A stretch of DNA of 64,000 nucleotides. Origin: Phoebastria nigripes. Taxonomy: Eukaryota; Chordata; Aves; Procellariiformes; Diomedeidae. Positions 40,570 to 57,744 of the stretch are shown here, piece after piece. Positions within the stretch are counted from its first letter, which is position 1; every line of letters starts with the position of its first letter. A program made the translations under genes and the position numbers. The DNA lies in contig JAYKAV010001887.1 of the NCBI GenBank assembly GCA_035582835.1, positions 3,570,769 to 3,634,768 on the forward strand. Reading direction: 5' to 3'. Under the pieces are notes generated by a model. The model saw nothing but the letters and a program-made list of their open reading frames with translations, was not told the DNA's origin and made no database searches.

Positions 40570-42823
40570 CAGTGTTAACTGGATTCTCATCCAACCGGTG
40601 GGCTCTGTCTTGCGTTGCTGGGATACAACTTGGATGAAAAGCGACACCTTCTCAAGGATGCTCCTGTAATACAAGTTTTGATGAAGTGGAAACGCAATAA
40701 TTAGCTTTTTCCAGAGTTGTACTGAGAACAAGAATTTTCCTCTTCTGCTGCGTTGTTGCAAGATTGCTTTAAACAACAGTGGCACAGGCCTTTGAGCTCA
40801 GCAATGTCTTTCTACCATCAATCTCAATGAATAATTCTGATGTTTTCTGTTTTTACACTGATCCAACCAGTTCTAATTTTTTTCCCTTGTTGATGTGGCT
40901 GTTTGTTTTAAAAATGTTCCCCATCTTTTGTATTCCTGAAAACAAGGATGATTTTTGCTGCAAGTCATCCTCCCCTACATGTAGATTAGGTTCTTGTTCA
41001 GATTCGATGGTCACACCTCGCTTTCCAGCAACTCATACCTGGCGCTCTCTGCTAGAGCAGCTGCGCTCTCGGGACGCTCGAGTCCAGCCCTTGCTGGCCC
41101 CCCATCCCTGCGGTTCAGGGAATCCAGGCTGAGTCCTGTGAAGTTTCCCAGCTTGTTGATGGAGCAAAGTGGAGATCTCTCAAGCCTGGTTCTCACTAGG
41201 CTTTGACAATCCCACGTCACGCTTGTGGTATTGAAAAACACTCAATCGGTGTGTTATCACCATAGTCTCTAAATCACCACCAGCAGCAAAAAAANCCCCG
41301 TTTCTCTGTAAAAGTGGAGAATGTGAGGTTTTTCGAGAGGTGGGGGGCACAGTAATTTTTGCCCGAGAGAAACAGCCAGGAAGAGAATCCAAGGTTGTGG
41401 AGCAGATGCAGTGCTGTGTCCGGGAGGCCGCTCTCTGATGTTCAGCGTGTTAAAATCCCCTTTCCCCTGNGGCTGCATCGCTGCTCAGCTGGCTTCGCCC
41501 GCAAGCCCAGTGATGCTGCAAGTATGTAGGTCAGAGCTCTTCTGAATCTGGTAAGCGTTAAATCAAGCTTGCACTGATCTTGGTTGCTCCAATCTTTTCG
41601 GGTATTTGCTTTAGTGTTCAGCTTCCCCCTTCCTCCTCTGGGTTCTCAGTGGTAAAAGGCCCTGAACTGTAATTCATCTGTGGCTGATACACGATGCAAT
41701 TATCTTTACAGCTCAGGGTGGCAATGCTTAGGTTTAGGATTATTTGCATTGCAATGATTACCTCTGCGCGTAACAATTGAAATTGGGACACCCATTTTTT
41801 GAAAAATCTTGTTCTTTGCCTTGGAGCTTTAGTGAAGGATGAGTCTTTTGTGTTATTAATACTGACTTACTTGCAGGACTTTGGCTATCAACACTGCAGC
41901 AGCTGCTTTTTCCTGACAGATAACAGAAAGCATCTGGACTAGCTGGGGAGGTTCATTGCACGATATGTAGGGCACAGCGGGAGGTGGCTGTTGTGTGATT
42001 ACAGAGTATCTATGACAGCCATCTGCCACTTGTTTTGGGTGTGGGGTGTTTCTGTTGTTTTAACTTTCCCTGACTTCTAATTCAACAGCTAAATTCAAAG
42101 TCCGCTGTGGACTGAATCTTCTCCTTTAGAAAGCTGTAGAAAGCTGTATCAAGTATAAAGCTCATCAACAGTATCACTTTGAATTAAAATTCATACACAG
42201 ATCATAATTAAGCATGGAACTTAGCTTTCTGCCTGTTCCTAGATTTTATTAATTTGTCTTGTGCAGAGAGCAAACCCCATCCCCCCTCTGCTGAGTCTGA
42301 TTTGCAGTCTGAGAGCCTGTGCTCGCTGGTCATGAGCCAAATCAGAAACCTTGGTCTTTGGCAGCATGAGGAAAGGGGATTTAGGATTTGCATATATGTT
42401 TTCCACAGACCACCTTCTGTCATCGTCTGATCCTCTAAACCAAGGAGTTCTAATATAAATAAAAAAAGAGCATTTAAGGAAAATAAAGGCAGTGTTTCTT
42501 TTTTTTAGTGCAGTGAATGTGGTTCTCAGCATTGGAGTACAAGATGGAGAGATTGAGGAGGAAAAAGGTAAATGTGATGATGGTACAATCAAAAGGTCAC
42601 ATTAGGCATAGTTTGGAGGCTTCACACATCTATATATGTGAGATATATATATTAAAAATATGATAATTAGGTCCTAATGAATGATGAACAAACAGCTTAT
42701 CTGGTTACTAATACCAGGATCTTTGAGGAACCTCTGCTAGTGTCAAAGTCTGCTGTATAAGCATCACCTGACATCTCTGGATGCTCACTCAGCTGTCATG
42801 AAGAGTTCTGCTGAAGCACATGT

Positions 42824-43160
42824 TACAGAAGCATACAGTAATTCAGGCTGGAAGGGACCACTGAGGTCCTCCAGACCACGCTCTGCATTTAGATCCATCT
42901 TCAAAGTCAGATCACGTTGCTCGGAGTCATCTTCAAGTGTGCTGTAACTAACAAGCTGCTCAGCATCCTAATGCCCATGAAACGAGATTCCCAAGTCAGG
43001 CAGTCGTCTCCAACAGTTCTNTGGAATTTATATAGAAACCTATTTAAGTGGTACAACCTGATGTAGAATAGCCTCACTGTTGCCTGAGCTCTAAGAGGTT
43101 CTTCCTGGCTGAGAGTCTGTATTTGAGTCTTCCATCCCTCCGCAGAGTCAGCCCTAACCA
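42824..43160 (-). mobile_element. Diverged CR1 LINE 3' region, reverse orientation
   Basis: AATTCAGGCTGGAAGGGACC followed by TGAGGTCCTCCAGACCA is the reverse complement of the CR1 terminal sequence. The following 300 bp (including CTAAGAGGTTCTTCCTGG) look like older CR1 body sequence read backwards. It is strongly decayed, without an intact frame. The right border is approximate. Confidence 0.6.
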
Positions 43161-45015
43161 ACAGACTATTTAATATTAAATACTTCCAGTATTTGCAGTC
43201 TCACTGGTTATGTCACTCAAGTAGAAAACTAAGGAAAGAAAAAAGACTTGGTACTTCCATGGCTAGGCTACTGTCCTGGGCTGTGGACTCTGAAATGAGC
43301 AAAGCAAGCTTCTGAACTGAGAATTTCTGAATCTCAGGAAAATTCTTTGTGTTAGAAGGTATCTTCTAGCTGGTATGACTGTCATCTGTTCCATAAGGTG
43401 CATGGTGCACAGCCTGGGACCCTCTGGGACCCCAAGGAAAGGGAAAGCTGTGACTTATGCTNTACTTGTGCTCTGCAGTGCAATGCTGTTGCAGGTACCA
43501 GTCTGCTTACAGGTAGCCTGGCTATGTCTGAGTTGAAGTGCTGTGAAAACATACTTCGGTTCTAAAAGCATTTTTAATTACGATTTGAAGTAAAGCAAAT
43601 TGTCATAATCATGGGTTGTCACTGTGTAAGTATCTTAACCACTTAAAAGCCACTTTGCCATGGACAGCTGATGCAAAACCAGGTTCAATAGCGTAGCGTG
43701 GAANGAGTGCTGTGTGTGACAGCACAACGCAGCACCCCGGACACCTCACGGTTACTTTGGTGGACTCATACCCTGGCCTGCCTTCCTCGCTGAGCAAAAA
43801 CCTCCAGATCTCTCTTTTCCTGAAAACCTAATGCCTGTCACTATCTAGCACATGCTCCTGACCTTTCAGGAAATGTTACTTGTGCTGGGGTACACCGCTC
43901 AGGTGNGGTGTTATGCAGCTTTGGCTGCATTTCGGTGGTTCCTAGCTCCTAGTCCGCTCCTCCGGCCTGGTGGCTCCTTGCGCAGCTGGCGTCTGGACAT
44001 GCTTTAAGGGCTCCGGCCATGGCAGAGCTGTAGCTGCCTGCAGTTCCTGGTGGGAGCCGGGATAGATGCTCAGTGATTGCTAGTTAGACCTAAATCTGTT
44101 TCTAGCACCGTGAACTGTCCTTAGCTGTATTGCCACTTGAGGAGAGCAACCTGTTGTTGTAACAATTTGAAATTAGCCAGTTTTTCAGTGTAGTTTTTTA
44201 GTTAAAATGTTTTCTGCTGCCTGAGTAGCCACTGGAGATCACATTTACACTGTATTTGCATGCAAGACGCTACCACAAACAGAAGCAGCCTTACCCAGCT
44301 CCCCGCTTCCCCTCGCGGGGGTTCCGACACCCCCCGGGCCTTGGGCTTTCTCCCCGTGAAACACCGCTAGAAGGAAAACACCCGACGTGGGCTTTTTGTG
44401 ACCAGTCTGCGTTACTCTCAATTACCGTTTTTAAGTACACACGATGACAGCCGTGCCCGCTGCCCGGNTGCTTCCCCAGGAGAGCACCGGGCCGGCCTCC
44501 AGACACCACGGGCCGCCCGCCGCACCGGCACCCTTCGCCATCACGGGTGGTTTCCACAGGGACGCCCCGCTCCCCCCCGCTGGCGGCGGCACCGTGCCGC
44601 ACCCAGCGCCCTCCCCCGGCCCGGGTCTCCCCAGCCGCCTCTCCCCCCGCGCAGCACGGCGCCGCGGCCCCGCCGAGGCCGTGGCGGCCCCTCAGGGGCG
44701 CGGGGGACGGGCGCCGCAGCCGTTGGCCCGCGCGAGGCGCCCCCGCCCATTCTGCGGCTCCTGGCGCGGCCGCGCCGCTGCCTGAAAGACCCGACGGCCG
44801 CCGGTTCGCCCCCCCCGCCTCGTTTCGGCTCCGCTTCCCCCCTCCCCACCCTGCGAAGGGCGGCGCGGGTCCGTTTTTTTACCGTCAGCCGCGTTCCGCG
44901 CCGTTTGGGAGCCAGGGCAGGGTGTTTTGCTCAGGCGTTCGCGGCGGACAGCCCGGCGGTGGCGAGGCAGCGAGAGGCGGGTCCTTCCCCCTCCCCCGCA
45001 CCCCTTTTCCCCGCC

Positions 45016-45023
45016 ATATAAAG
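45016..45023 (+). promoter_or_regulatory. SKP1: TATA-like box of SKP1
   Basis: ATATAAAG in a GC-rich context (CCGCCATATAAAGCCGCC). It lies about 90 bp upstream of the exon 1 donor, so transcription would start around 45045-45050 and give a leader exon of about 60 nt. Confidence 0.65.
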
Positions 45024-45045
45024 CCGCCGCCGCAGTTGGGCCCCG

Positions 45046-45105
45046 AGTGCTGCCGCCGCCGCCAGGTCCAGTCAGCGCGGAGCCGGACGCCGCTGCCGCC
45101 TCACG
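45046..45105 (+). other. SKP1: SKP1 non-coding exon 1 (5' UTR, approximate start)
   Basis: GC-rich leader ending GCCTCACG|GTGAGG, a good donor, with no ATG. Spliced to exon 2 it supplies the whole upstream context of the start codon, including A at -3. The 5' end is inferred from the TATA-like element. Confidence 0.65.
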
Positions 45106-47889
45106 GTGAGGCCTGCGAGCTCGGGGGGCCGCCTGGGGCCGGCGGGGCGGGGATAGGTGGTTGAGGCGGCGGCAGGGGCCGCGCCGCGGGGCCCGCTCGG
45201 TGGGGGGAAGTGGGCCCGGCCTGGCCCCGCTTGGCGCGGGCGGCCGTGGCGGCGGGGCTCCCAGGTGGTGGTCTGGGAGGGCCGCCGAGGGGGCGGGCCG
45301 AGGTCAGAGCCCTGCCTGGGCCATGCGGGGCTGAAACGCCCGTGGGCTCCCTTGGTGAGGAGGGGGCTGCGTGGGGAAGCGGCGTCTGGTAAATAAAGCC
45401 GAGGCGCTCCCCGCGCCGCGGGCCCCACAGCACCTTCGGAGGCTGACCCTCCTCCGTGCGGCTGTCGGGCTGCTCCAGGGCACCTCGAGTGTCTCTTCGT
45501 AGCGAGGGGAGCTCTGGCGCGGCAGCGCAAGCAGAGCGTCTCAGGTGTGACTTTATTAAATAAATGCAGCGTTACACCCAGTGACAGGGAGGAGGGGAGG
45601 GGGAAGGAGCGGGCATCCATCCGGAATAGCTCTGGGAGGCACGGAGTTGCCTAGTAGCGCTGTTTTACATGGCTGAGCTCTGCATTTCAGGTTTATACAT
45701 GCATATTACCGTTGTAATTCAGGTTTGTCTTTTGTCTAGCTCCCAACCTGTTTTGCTGTTGTCGAATAGAGCTTTTAAGACTAGTCTGCTTAGTCACCCA
45801 GTTGTGTTGCTGTCCAAGGCCTGTCTATTTCCAGAGCTGTATTGCAGTTTGCTAAAAATGATTTTTTTTTTCTTCCTTCCAGGAGACTGTGGTCTGTGGT
45901 ATAAAAATAATGAAATTTGGATGAAATCCTGATCTGTTATCAGTGATAAGGCAGTAGATTAACTTCATTCTACCTGATTCAGACTTTTAACAGTAACCTA
46001 AAGGTCTTGACAAAAGTGGGTTTGGGTGATACAAGGGTCTCAATGGAAATATTCTTGCAGGGACTGGACTCGTTAAGGCAGCATCCCTGTCTTGCTGGCT
46101 CTGTTGTGCAGCATTATGTAATCCTAGAGACAAGCACAGGAAGGCTGGCATCTGAAGCTGGGTTTGTTCTTGAGCACTCTCAGACAATCACTGCAAGAAC
46201 AGATGCATTAAATCTGAAATGTGTGCCTAGATTGTTTTTTTTCTTCTCAGAGCATCGTTCAAACTACCAACTCAGAACTATGTTTTAATCAGAATTTTGT
46301 TTTTGTGTATATATTTTTATCTTTAGAACAATCGTGACTGCGTCCCTCCAGAACACCCATCTTAACTAGAAGTAGTACTGTCATATAGGGTTACATGACT
46401 GTGTAAACATTAACTAGCTACTTGCTCTGCCAAATGGAAATTAAAGCAATGAGGACTTCAAGCTGGTGTGAGCTGCTTAATAACGTGCTTTGGCTGGCCT
46501 CCATTGGACTGGGTTTCTTGCAGTACTGTCAGGCTCAGCCATACTGATGAGCTACAGGAGGCATTCAAAAAGGCATAATGTCAGTTTGCTGAAAGTGGTC
46601 CAGCTAATTCAATTTTGGTAGTTCCAGTCCTACTGTAAGGAACTGGCATGCATAGCTCTTAGGTTTGGTGGGGGACGAACATTTGAAAATTAATTTAAAT
46701 GAATTGGCAGTTCTTTGTTTCTAGAGCTTCCCATTACAGTGCCTTACAGTATTTACAAATACATGCTTTGGAGATCTTTAAGCAGGTAACTTGAGGAAAA
46801 AAATGAAACTGTTGCAATGGTCTGCTGCTAACAAATATTTTGAGTGGTAAAGGACTACTTATAGCCCATCCTGCTAGTTTGTTGAGAACTGATTTATAAA
46901 ATTTATGTGGTCAGGCAGTTATGTTTATCATGTCCTTCAAGTTAGTTGATTCAAGTGCAGTGATACCCAAACAGACTTAATGTGTAATTTTGGGCAGAAG
47001 TTGTAACCTACTAGCTGCTGTATCAAGTGCTTTCCTTCTGGGTTTGAGTTGTTAAATATCTGGAAAGATGCATTCTTGTAAAGCTTGATTATTTTCCTGC
47101 TGGTGACATCTTTGAAGTCTGCTGCTTCTATTGTAGATCTTATCACAGTTTGTTTGAAAAACTTTGTTAAAATGCATAGTCATCTTAGTCTTTCCTAATG
47201 CTAACAAAGTGCTGATCTAACTTCCTACTTTGTAACTTTGTAAGAGTAGTATTGAGTGCTGAAAGCCTTCCTTGTAGTGGTATATTGCTTTTTAATCTCT
47301 TCAGAAAACCAAACACTTTTCTGAAGGAAAGCCTTTGATGCTGAGTAACCTGGTCTGTTTGACTCTGGAGCAAGGGAGGCTGGACTAGACTCTGCCTAGA
47401 GGGGTTCCTTCCAACCTCAATTTTGTGATTCTGTTCCTGAGGCTATCATTTGAAAACTGCTTTTGAGATCTGACTTCATTTGAGTAGTCAAAGTGAGTAG
47501 CAATTGTTTGGATTTGAAGACAAGTAGTGTTTTGGAAGTGTTGTTGAAGGTTAATTTAAGAGAAAGATAGCTCTGGTGTTGCGCTGTAAAAAATGTAAGC
47601 ACTATTGACTAAAATTTTGTGTATTTTATGCTTGCAAATTAGGAAAAAGGTTCTCTTAAATTGGTGTTAGGCTTCTTTCCATTAATCCTTGTTTCTTAAG
47701 CATGAGGATTAATGAATTTAGGCCTGTTGATTCAAGCAGTGAATAATCTGAGCATGCTTTAAGTGGCACTGGGCTGTCTTTTGTTGGTAAGAACCAATAT
47801 AAATAGTAAAGGTAATGTACATTTTTGAGGCAGCTAAACTTGTAACATTTGCTGAATATTGCATGGAAATAACTGTCCTTCTCTTGTAG
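45106..47889 (+). other. SKP1: SKP1 intron 1 (5' UTR intron)
   Basis: A 2.8-kb GT-AG intron inside the leader, ending CTTCTCTTGTAG. It carries the tail of the CpG island and a CR1 fragment at 47371-47434. I see nothing else in it that I can identify. Confidence 0.8.
47371..47434 (+). mobile_element. CR1 LINE 3'-end fragment
   Basis: AGGCTGGACTAGAC, then GGTTCCTTCCAACCTC, then TTTTGTGATTCTG is a clear match to the terminal bird CR1 sequence with its ATTCTATGATTCTG-like end. Only the 3' tail is present. It is inserted in SKP1 intron 1 in sense orientation. Confidence 0.82.
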
Positions 47890-53625
<5,736 letters not shown>

Positions 53626-53845
53626 AGTATTGTGCCTGACACTCGAACACTGTAAGGATTGTTCCAAATACTAGTTGCACTGCTCTGTTCATAATTGTTA
53701 ATATTAGACAAATGCAGCAGCAAATTAAGTTGTGTTAGCAGGATATTGTTCCCTTTGCATGTGTAGTGGTTTTTTTGAGTACAAATTTAAATCTTCTGAG
53801 TTTTTACTAGTGTAATTGGATGTCTTTTTACTTTACTCTGCAATG

Positions 53846-53851
53846 AATAAA
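53846..53851 (+). terminator. SKP1: Poly(A) signal AATAAA, proximal (SKP1)
   Basis: First canonical hexamer, about 220 bp after the stop. It could yield a short mRNA. Another follows at 53963-53968. Confidence 0.5.
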
Positions 53852-54782
53852 ACTGAACTAAGTGTGGATTCTGTATGGAAAGTAGCACTTAAGGTTGTCA
53901 TTTTCATTACACTTTTAAACTGTTCAAGTCCAGTTACAGTGCTAAAGATTGACTCCATTGTAAATAAAACCACCTATGACTTCTTCCTCAAGAAGAACAA
54001 AACACTTGTATTTACAGGGTATTGATAGCTTCAGAAAGAAAAACAAACTAGAATGTGTCTTGGGGAACTAGTTAAAGTAAAAAAAAGTTACTGGATTTCA
54101 AAAACATTGTGGGGAAAATTAGTGTTACTTAAAGCTATATAACTTCCAAGATGGTTCTTGTCCTGCATTTAAAAAAAAAGTGACCACTTTCTTGTCCTGT
54201 TAGTCTTGCCTTATAGACTAGTGAAAGATGTATCTAGAACTAAGCAAGCTCCTGACCTTTAAATTTGAATACTTCAACCATGTCTTGAAGACCTGCCTCT
54301 AGCTGGTAGCAAATGAAAAGTGTGTTGCTTTATGCACAGGATGGGTGTGTTTTTATACATGTTACTGTTAAAAGTGGAATCCAGGTTTGACCAAAAATGA
54401 CTGACATTACCAAAGTTAACATTATTGACCTGTGCATGCCATTAGTGGCTCATTTTTTAGGCAATTTTAAACAACCCTTGTGATGTAGCTCTTTAAAACA
54501 TGGTTTCATGTGTCCACAGGAAATCTTATGCCTCTGTATGTGATACTTCAGCTTATAGAGACTTAATTATTGCATACAAAGCTAATGCAATATCAAGCTT
54601 AACTTCTTTGGACAAAGCCACTTGCAACTAGTTAAACAGTAACTGGTTTTCTGATTTTTATTTTTTTTTTTACAGTTCCCTTATAGGGAGTAGGGGATGG
54701 TTGTGTGGTAGATCTTTGAGGTGTGCTCTTAGTTTGTATTGCATTCCATTCTCTGTATAAACCTTAGAGTAGAATGAACCTT

Positions 54783-54788
54783 AATAAA
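54783..54788 (+). terminator. SKP1: Poly(A) signal AATAAA, distal (SKP1)
   Basis: Canonical hexamer in CCTTAATAAACATAC, followed 49 bp later by another at 54832-54837. The pair is the most plausible main 3' end. Confidence 0.6.
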
Positions 54789-54860
54789 CATACTTATCTC
54801 ACTTTAAATATCAGTGTTTCACTTCTGAATTAATAAAGGGCTTTTAAACTTTTGTTTGCA

Positions 54861-56400
54861 AACGGTTCTAGTTATTTGAAACTAGGCAATCTTACTGTCA
54901 CTTTCTACTGAGTGTACAAATAATAGCACTGAGGCAGTGGTCAATTGAAATAAAATAGATGTAAAGATTTTGTTAAATGACTAATGAAGCCACTAGTCAG
55001 ACACAGTGGGCAACTTCTCTAAGTCGGAAGTTAAATAGCAAGCAATCCAGATGGATATTTTTTTTGATGGCTTACAAGCTTTTAGGTAATCTTTGATGTA
55101 ACCATTAACGAAAGCATTCATAACTTGCTCTAAGGCAGCATTCAAACCCATGCTTTGCATCCAGCTGCTGCTTGCATCTGCTTATTCATGAGGTTGCTGG
55201 GCCTGCCTTTGTGTTGGTGTGCATATTACATGGGCATATTATAGCTAGTATATTGTCAGTGGGCATAAAATATGCCAGTGTTGGACTTGGACATGATGAA
55301 GCCTTTCCAGCATCCTGTATTGCAAACAATACACCTCAGTTTAAAAGTGCTACTAGAGAAAAATCTTCTGACAATTCTTTCTGTGGCTATGTTTGTAGTT
55401 GAATATTCAGCTTATCCTGGATTCTTACAAGAAAGAAATCCATCTGTGTGTGAAGCTAGTGTTCCAGAATACACTAGTTCATCCTTGGAAGTGCTGTGTT
55501 GCTAATATAGAAGCCTATACTGTAATTGTGTTCAATGGTAGAAGCCTATATAAATACCTTTAGGTGCTCGTCATCAGACTAGGATCCATGTTTGTTAGCA
55601 GCCACTGCCTCACGCGATGCCTCACTATGCTGTGGGATGAGGAAGAGACAAAGACACATAGTTTGTCTTCTGCATTACCTTGCTTCTACTTTGCCATACC
55701 TGCATAAAACACCCCTGTGATCCTGTGGTAAGACTTGCTAATTACTAGAACAGCTTGCCTAAAACATAACCCTTGGTGGTCAAATGCTGTAATAGTAGAG
55801 CTTCTGCTGAAGCTCCAGGGTTGTGCCAGTTGGCTGTTGGTACTGATCCAAGTGTGGGGGTACAGCATAGCAGCATGCAGAAGAAAGGGCTAGTCTGGGC
55901 GCTCAAAGTGTTACATAGCTTTGACAGATTTCAATATTTGTAGTAGTCCTGGTAGTTAGGATTCCATACAACTTATTTTCTCTAATTGAAATTCCCCTGT
56001 AGTACTGTCTCAGCTGTGTACTTTGAAATTCTTGAAAGGGGGAGAGACTGTCCAATTTCCCCACTGTTAAACTTTATGTTGCTGTTTAACTTGTATGGTG
56101 CTGCCTTAACTTTTTTTAAAGTTATGGCATGGTCAGGGACAGCTCTTCTTGGCCAAAATGATTAAGTGTGGGGGTAGGAAAAGCAAAGTGTCAGTAGGGA
56201 TTGTAGAAGGTCCTGGTTTACTATTTCAGTCTTACCCATTGAAGACTATTGGAAATTATTCTAAAAACTCTTTATACACACAAATGCTGAAAGGGAAGGA
56301 AAAAAAAAACCAACAACAAAGAAAACCAGGAATCCTCTTGAATTCTAAGAAATAGTTATTTGACAGTTTGATAGGATTATAACTTCCAGTGGCCTATTTT
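54861..56400. other. Gap between the convergent SKP1 and TCF7 genes
   Basis: No exon, RNA gene or mobile element recognised. Two overlapping + strand frames of about 76 codons at 55172-55505 have no family support. Confidence 0.6.
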
Positions 56401-56422
56401 GAATAGCCAGTCTGGCAATTAC

Positions 56423-56428
56423 TTTATT
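56423..56428 (-). terminator. TCF7: Candidate distal poly(A) signal of TCF7
   Basis: TTTATT on the + strand reads AATAAA on the - strand. It is the nearest canonical hexamer downstream of the TCF7 stop that I could find. Confidence 0.4.
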
Positions 56429-57720
56429 TATAAAGCTATAAACATATTTTGAACATAAAAGCCAAAAAATACAAACTCAATGAAGTAAAAAAATTACAAC
56501 AAATGATGGATAGTCATTGGACAAATGAAAGTACAGCTGCAAAACATTTATCCCTGCTACATACATACAGTGGTTTTACTTGGTTTAATGAAGTGGTACT
56601 TCCATGACTTCTACATTCAAACTGATTCCAGGAATTCAAATACGTATTTCAGGAAGAGTTGAAATTGCTGTAAAAGAACTGAAAAAAATTCTTGTTGTGA
56701 TAAAAACTTAAGGGCAAAGTTTTCCTTCTATTAAAAAAGAGTATTAACACAAAATANTAACACTTCATATAGCATTTCTGAAGACACTTTTTTGGTATTA
56801 ATGAAAGTAACCTTGTTTTGGCAATGGTTATCAGCCATGGGGCATGTAACCAAAGTTGGTCATGCTCACTGTTTTGTCTTGGAAATGGGCAGCTTAAAAG
56901 TTCTCTTATCTTGTGTGTTTTGGGGGGAAGAAAAAAAGATTAAATTTTCTCAGTTACAGCAGTATAAACTGACCGTGTTACAGTATACCAAGTCNATATT
57001 CTTGAGTTTATACTGCGGTAGCTGAAAGCACAGGGTAAGGTCTGGCTATAGACCTGTACGTATAGAGCAGAGCGCAGGGTCAGAACGACGCTATGTCAGA
57101 AGACGGGTGTAACTGCTCCAGCTCTGTGGCTGTGGAAATGCTTCCGTGCTGTGAATGCACGAGGAAAGGCTCCCGAGAGGGGGGCAGCAGGTTTCACTAA
57201 GGAGATTTTGCAGGAATCAGATGGAATAATAATGAGAGGAGGCTGTGATACAGATGGGCCTTTCGCTGGTCAGTGTGCCCTGAACCAAGACAGGCATCCA
57301 CAACACCGTGGAGGGGCCAAAGTAGCCTTGAAATAAANGGGTGAAAGTCCCGGTGAATTCTGAAATGAGCGACGGCTGGTCTCTGTTATGCTAGTACTGT
57401 TTGGTCCTTGGTCAGGAGACGCAGTTTAATACTGTTCAGGACTTTCCCCTAAATTTCCTCTGGTGTTATTTAGACACATCTGCTTTTTCTTTTATACCTG
57501 CCTTTGCTTTGCTGCTAAATTACATGTTTCATCCAACCACAAAATACCAATTGGGTATTAAGTTATGCCAGCTTTACACCCAGTGTTGAGTTGCGCTAGG
57601 CCACTGCGGCTGATTTGTCATCTGTGGCGTTTACAGTAGCTGACACTTCTACAGCACCTTACATCAGAGGGTCTCAGAGTGACAAATGGCGAGCTGAGAC
57701 ATAGCTGTTTTTTTAAGCAA

Positions 57721-57744
57721 TTTTTTTTTTTTTTTTTTTTTTTT
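57721..57744. repeat. Poly(T) run (A24 on the - strand)
   Basis: Twenty-four T bases. On the - strand this is an A tract inside the presumed TCF7 3' UTR, where oligo(dT) could prime internally and create false 3' ends in cDNA. Confidence 0.85.

Larger units (their letters stand above)
33861..44280. other. PPP2CA-SKP1 intergenic region
   Basis: About 10.4 kb without a recognisable exon on either strand. It contains two small GC-rich patches (about 36080-36240 and 39350-39530), two CR1 fragments, one solo LTR and a short tandem repeat, each listed separately. AATAAA near 39220 (+) is isolated. An unannotated lncRNA cannot be excluded from sequence alone. Confidence 0.7.
44290..45450. promoter_or_regulatory. 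SKP1: CpG island over the SKP1 promoter and exon 1
   Basis: A sharp switch to CpG-dense sequence spans the proximal promoter, the non-coding first exon and the start of intron 1. Unlike the PPP2CA island it also contains a TATA-like element close to the inferred start. An E2F-like TTCCGCGCC occurs near 44894. Long open frames on both strands here are compositional. Confidence 0.88.
53626..54860 (+). other. SKP1: SKP1 3' UTR (approximate end)
   Basis: AT-rich sequence following the stop codon, with AATAAA at 53846, 53963, 54783 and 54832, so both short and long 3' ends are possible. A UTR of about 1.2 kb fits the usual SKP1 mRNA size. Confidence 0.65.

Noticed and set aside
44291..45620. Long open frames on both strands in the SKP1 CpG island, up to 207 codons
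   Set aside because: The same compositional artefact, overlapping the promoter and non-coding exon 1.
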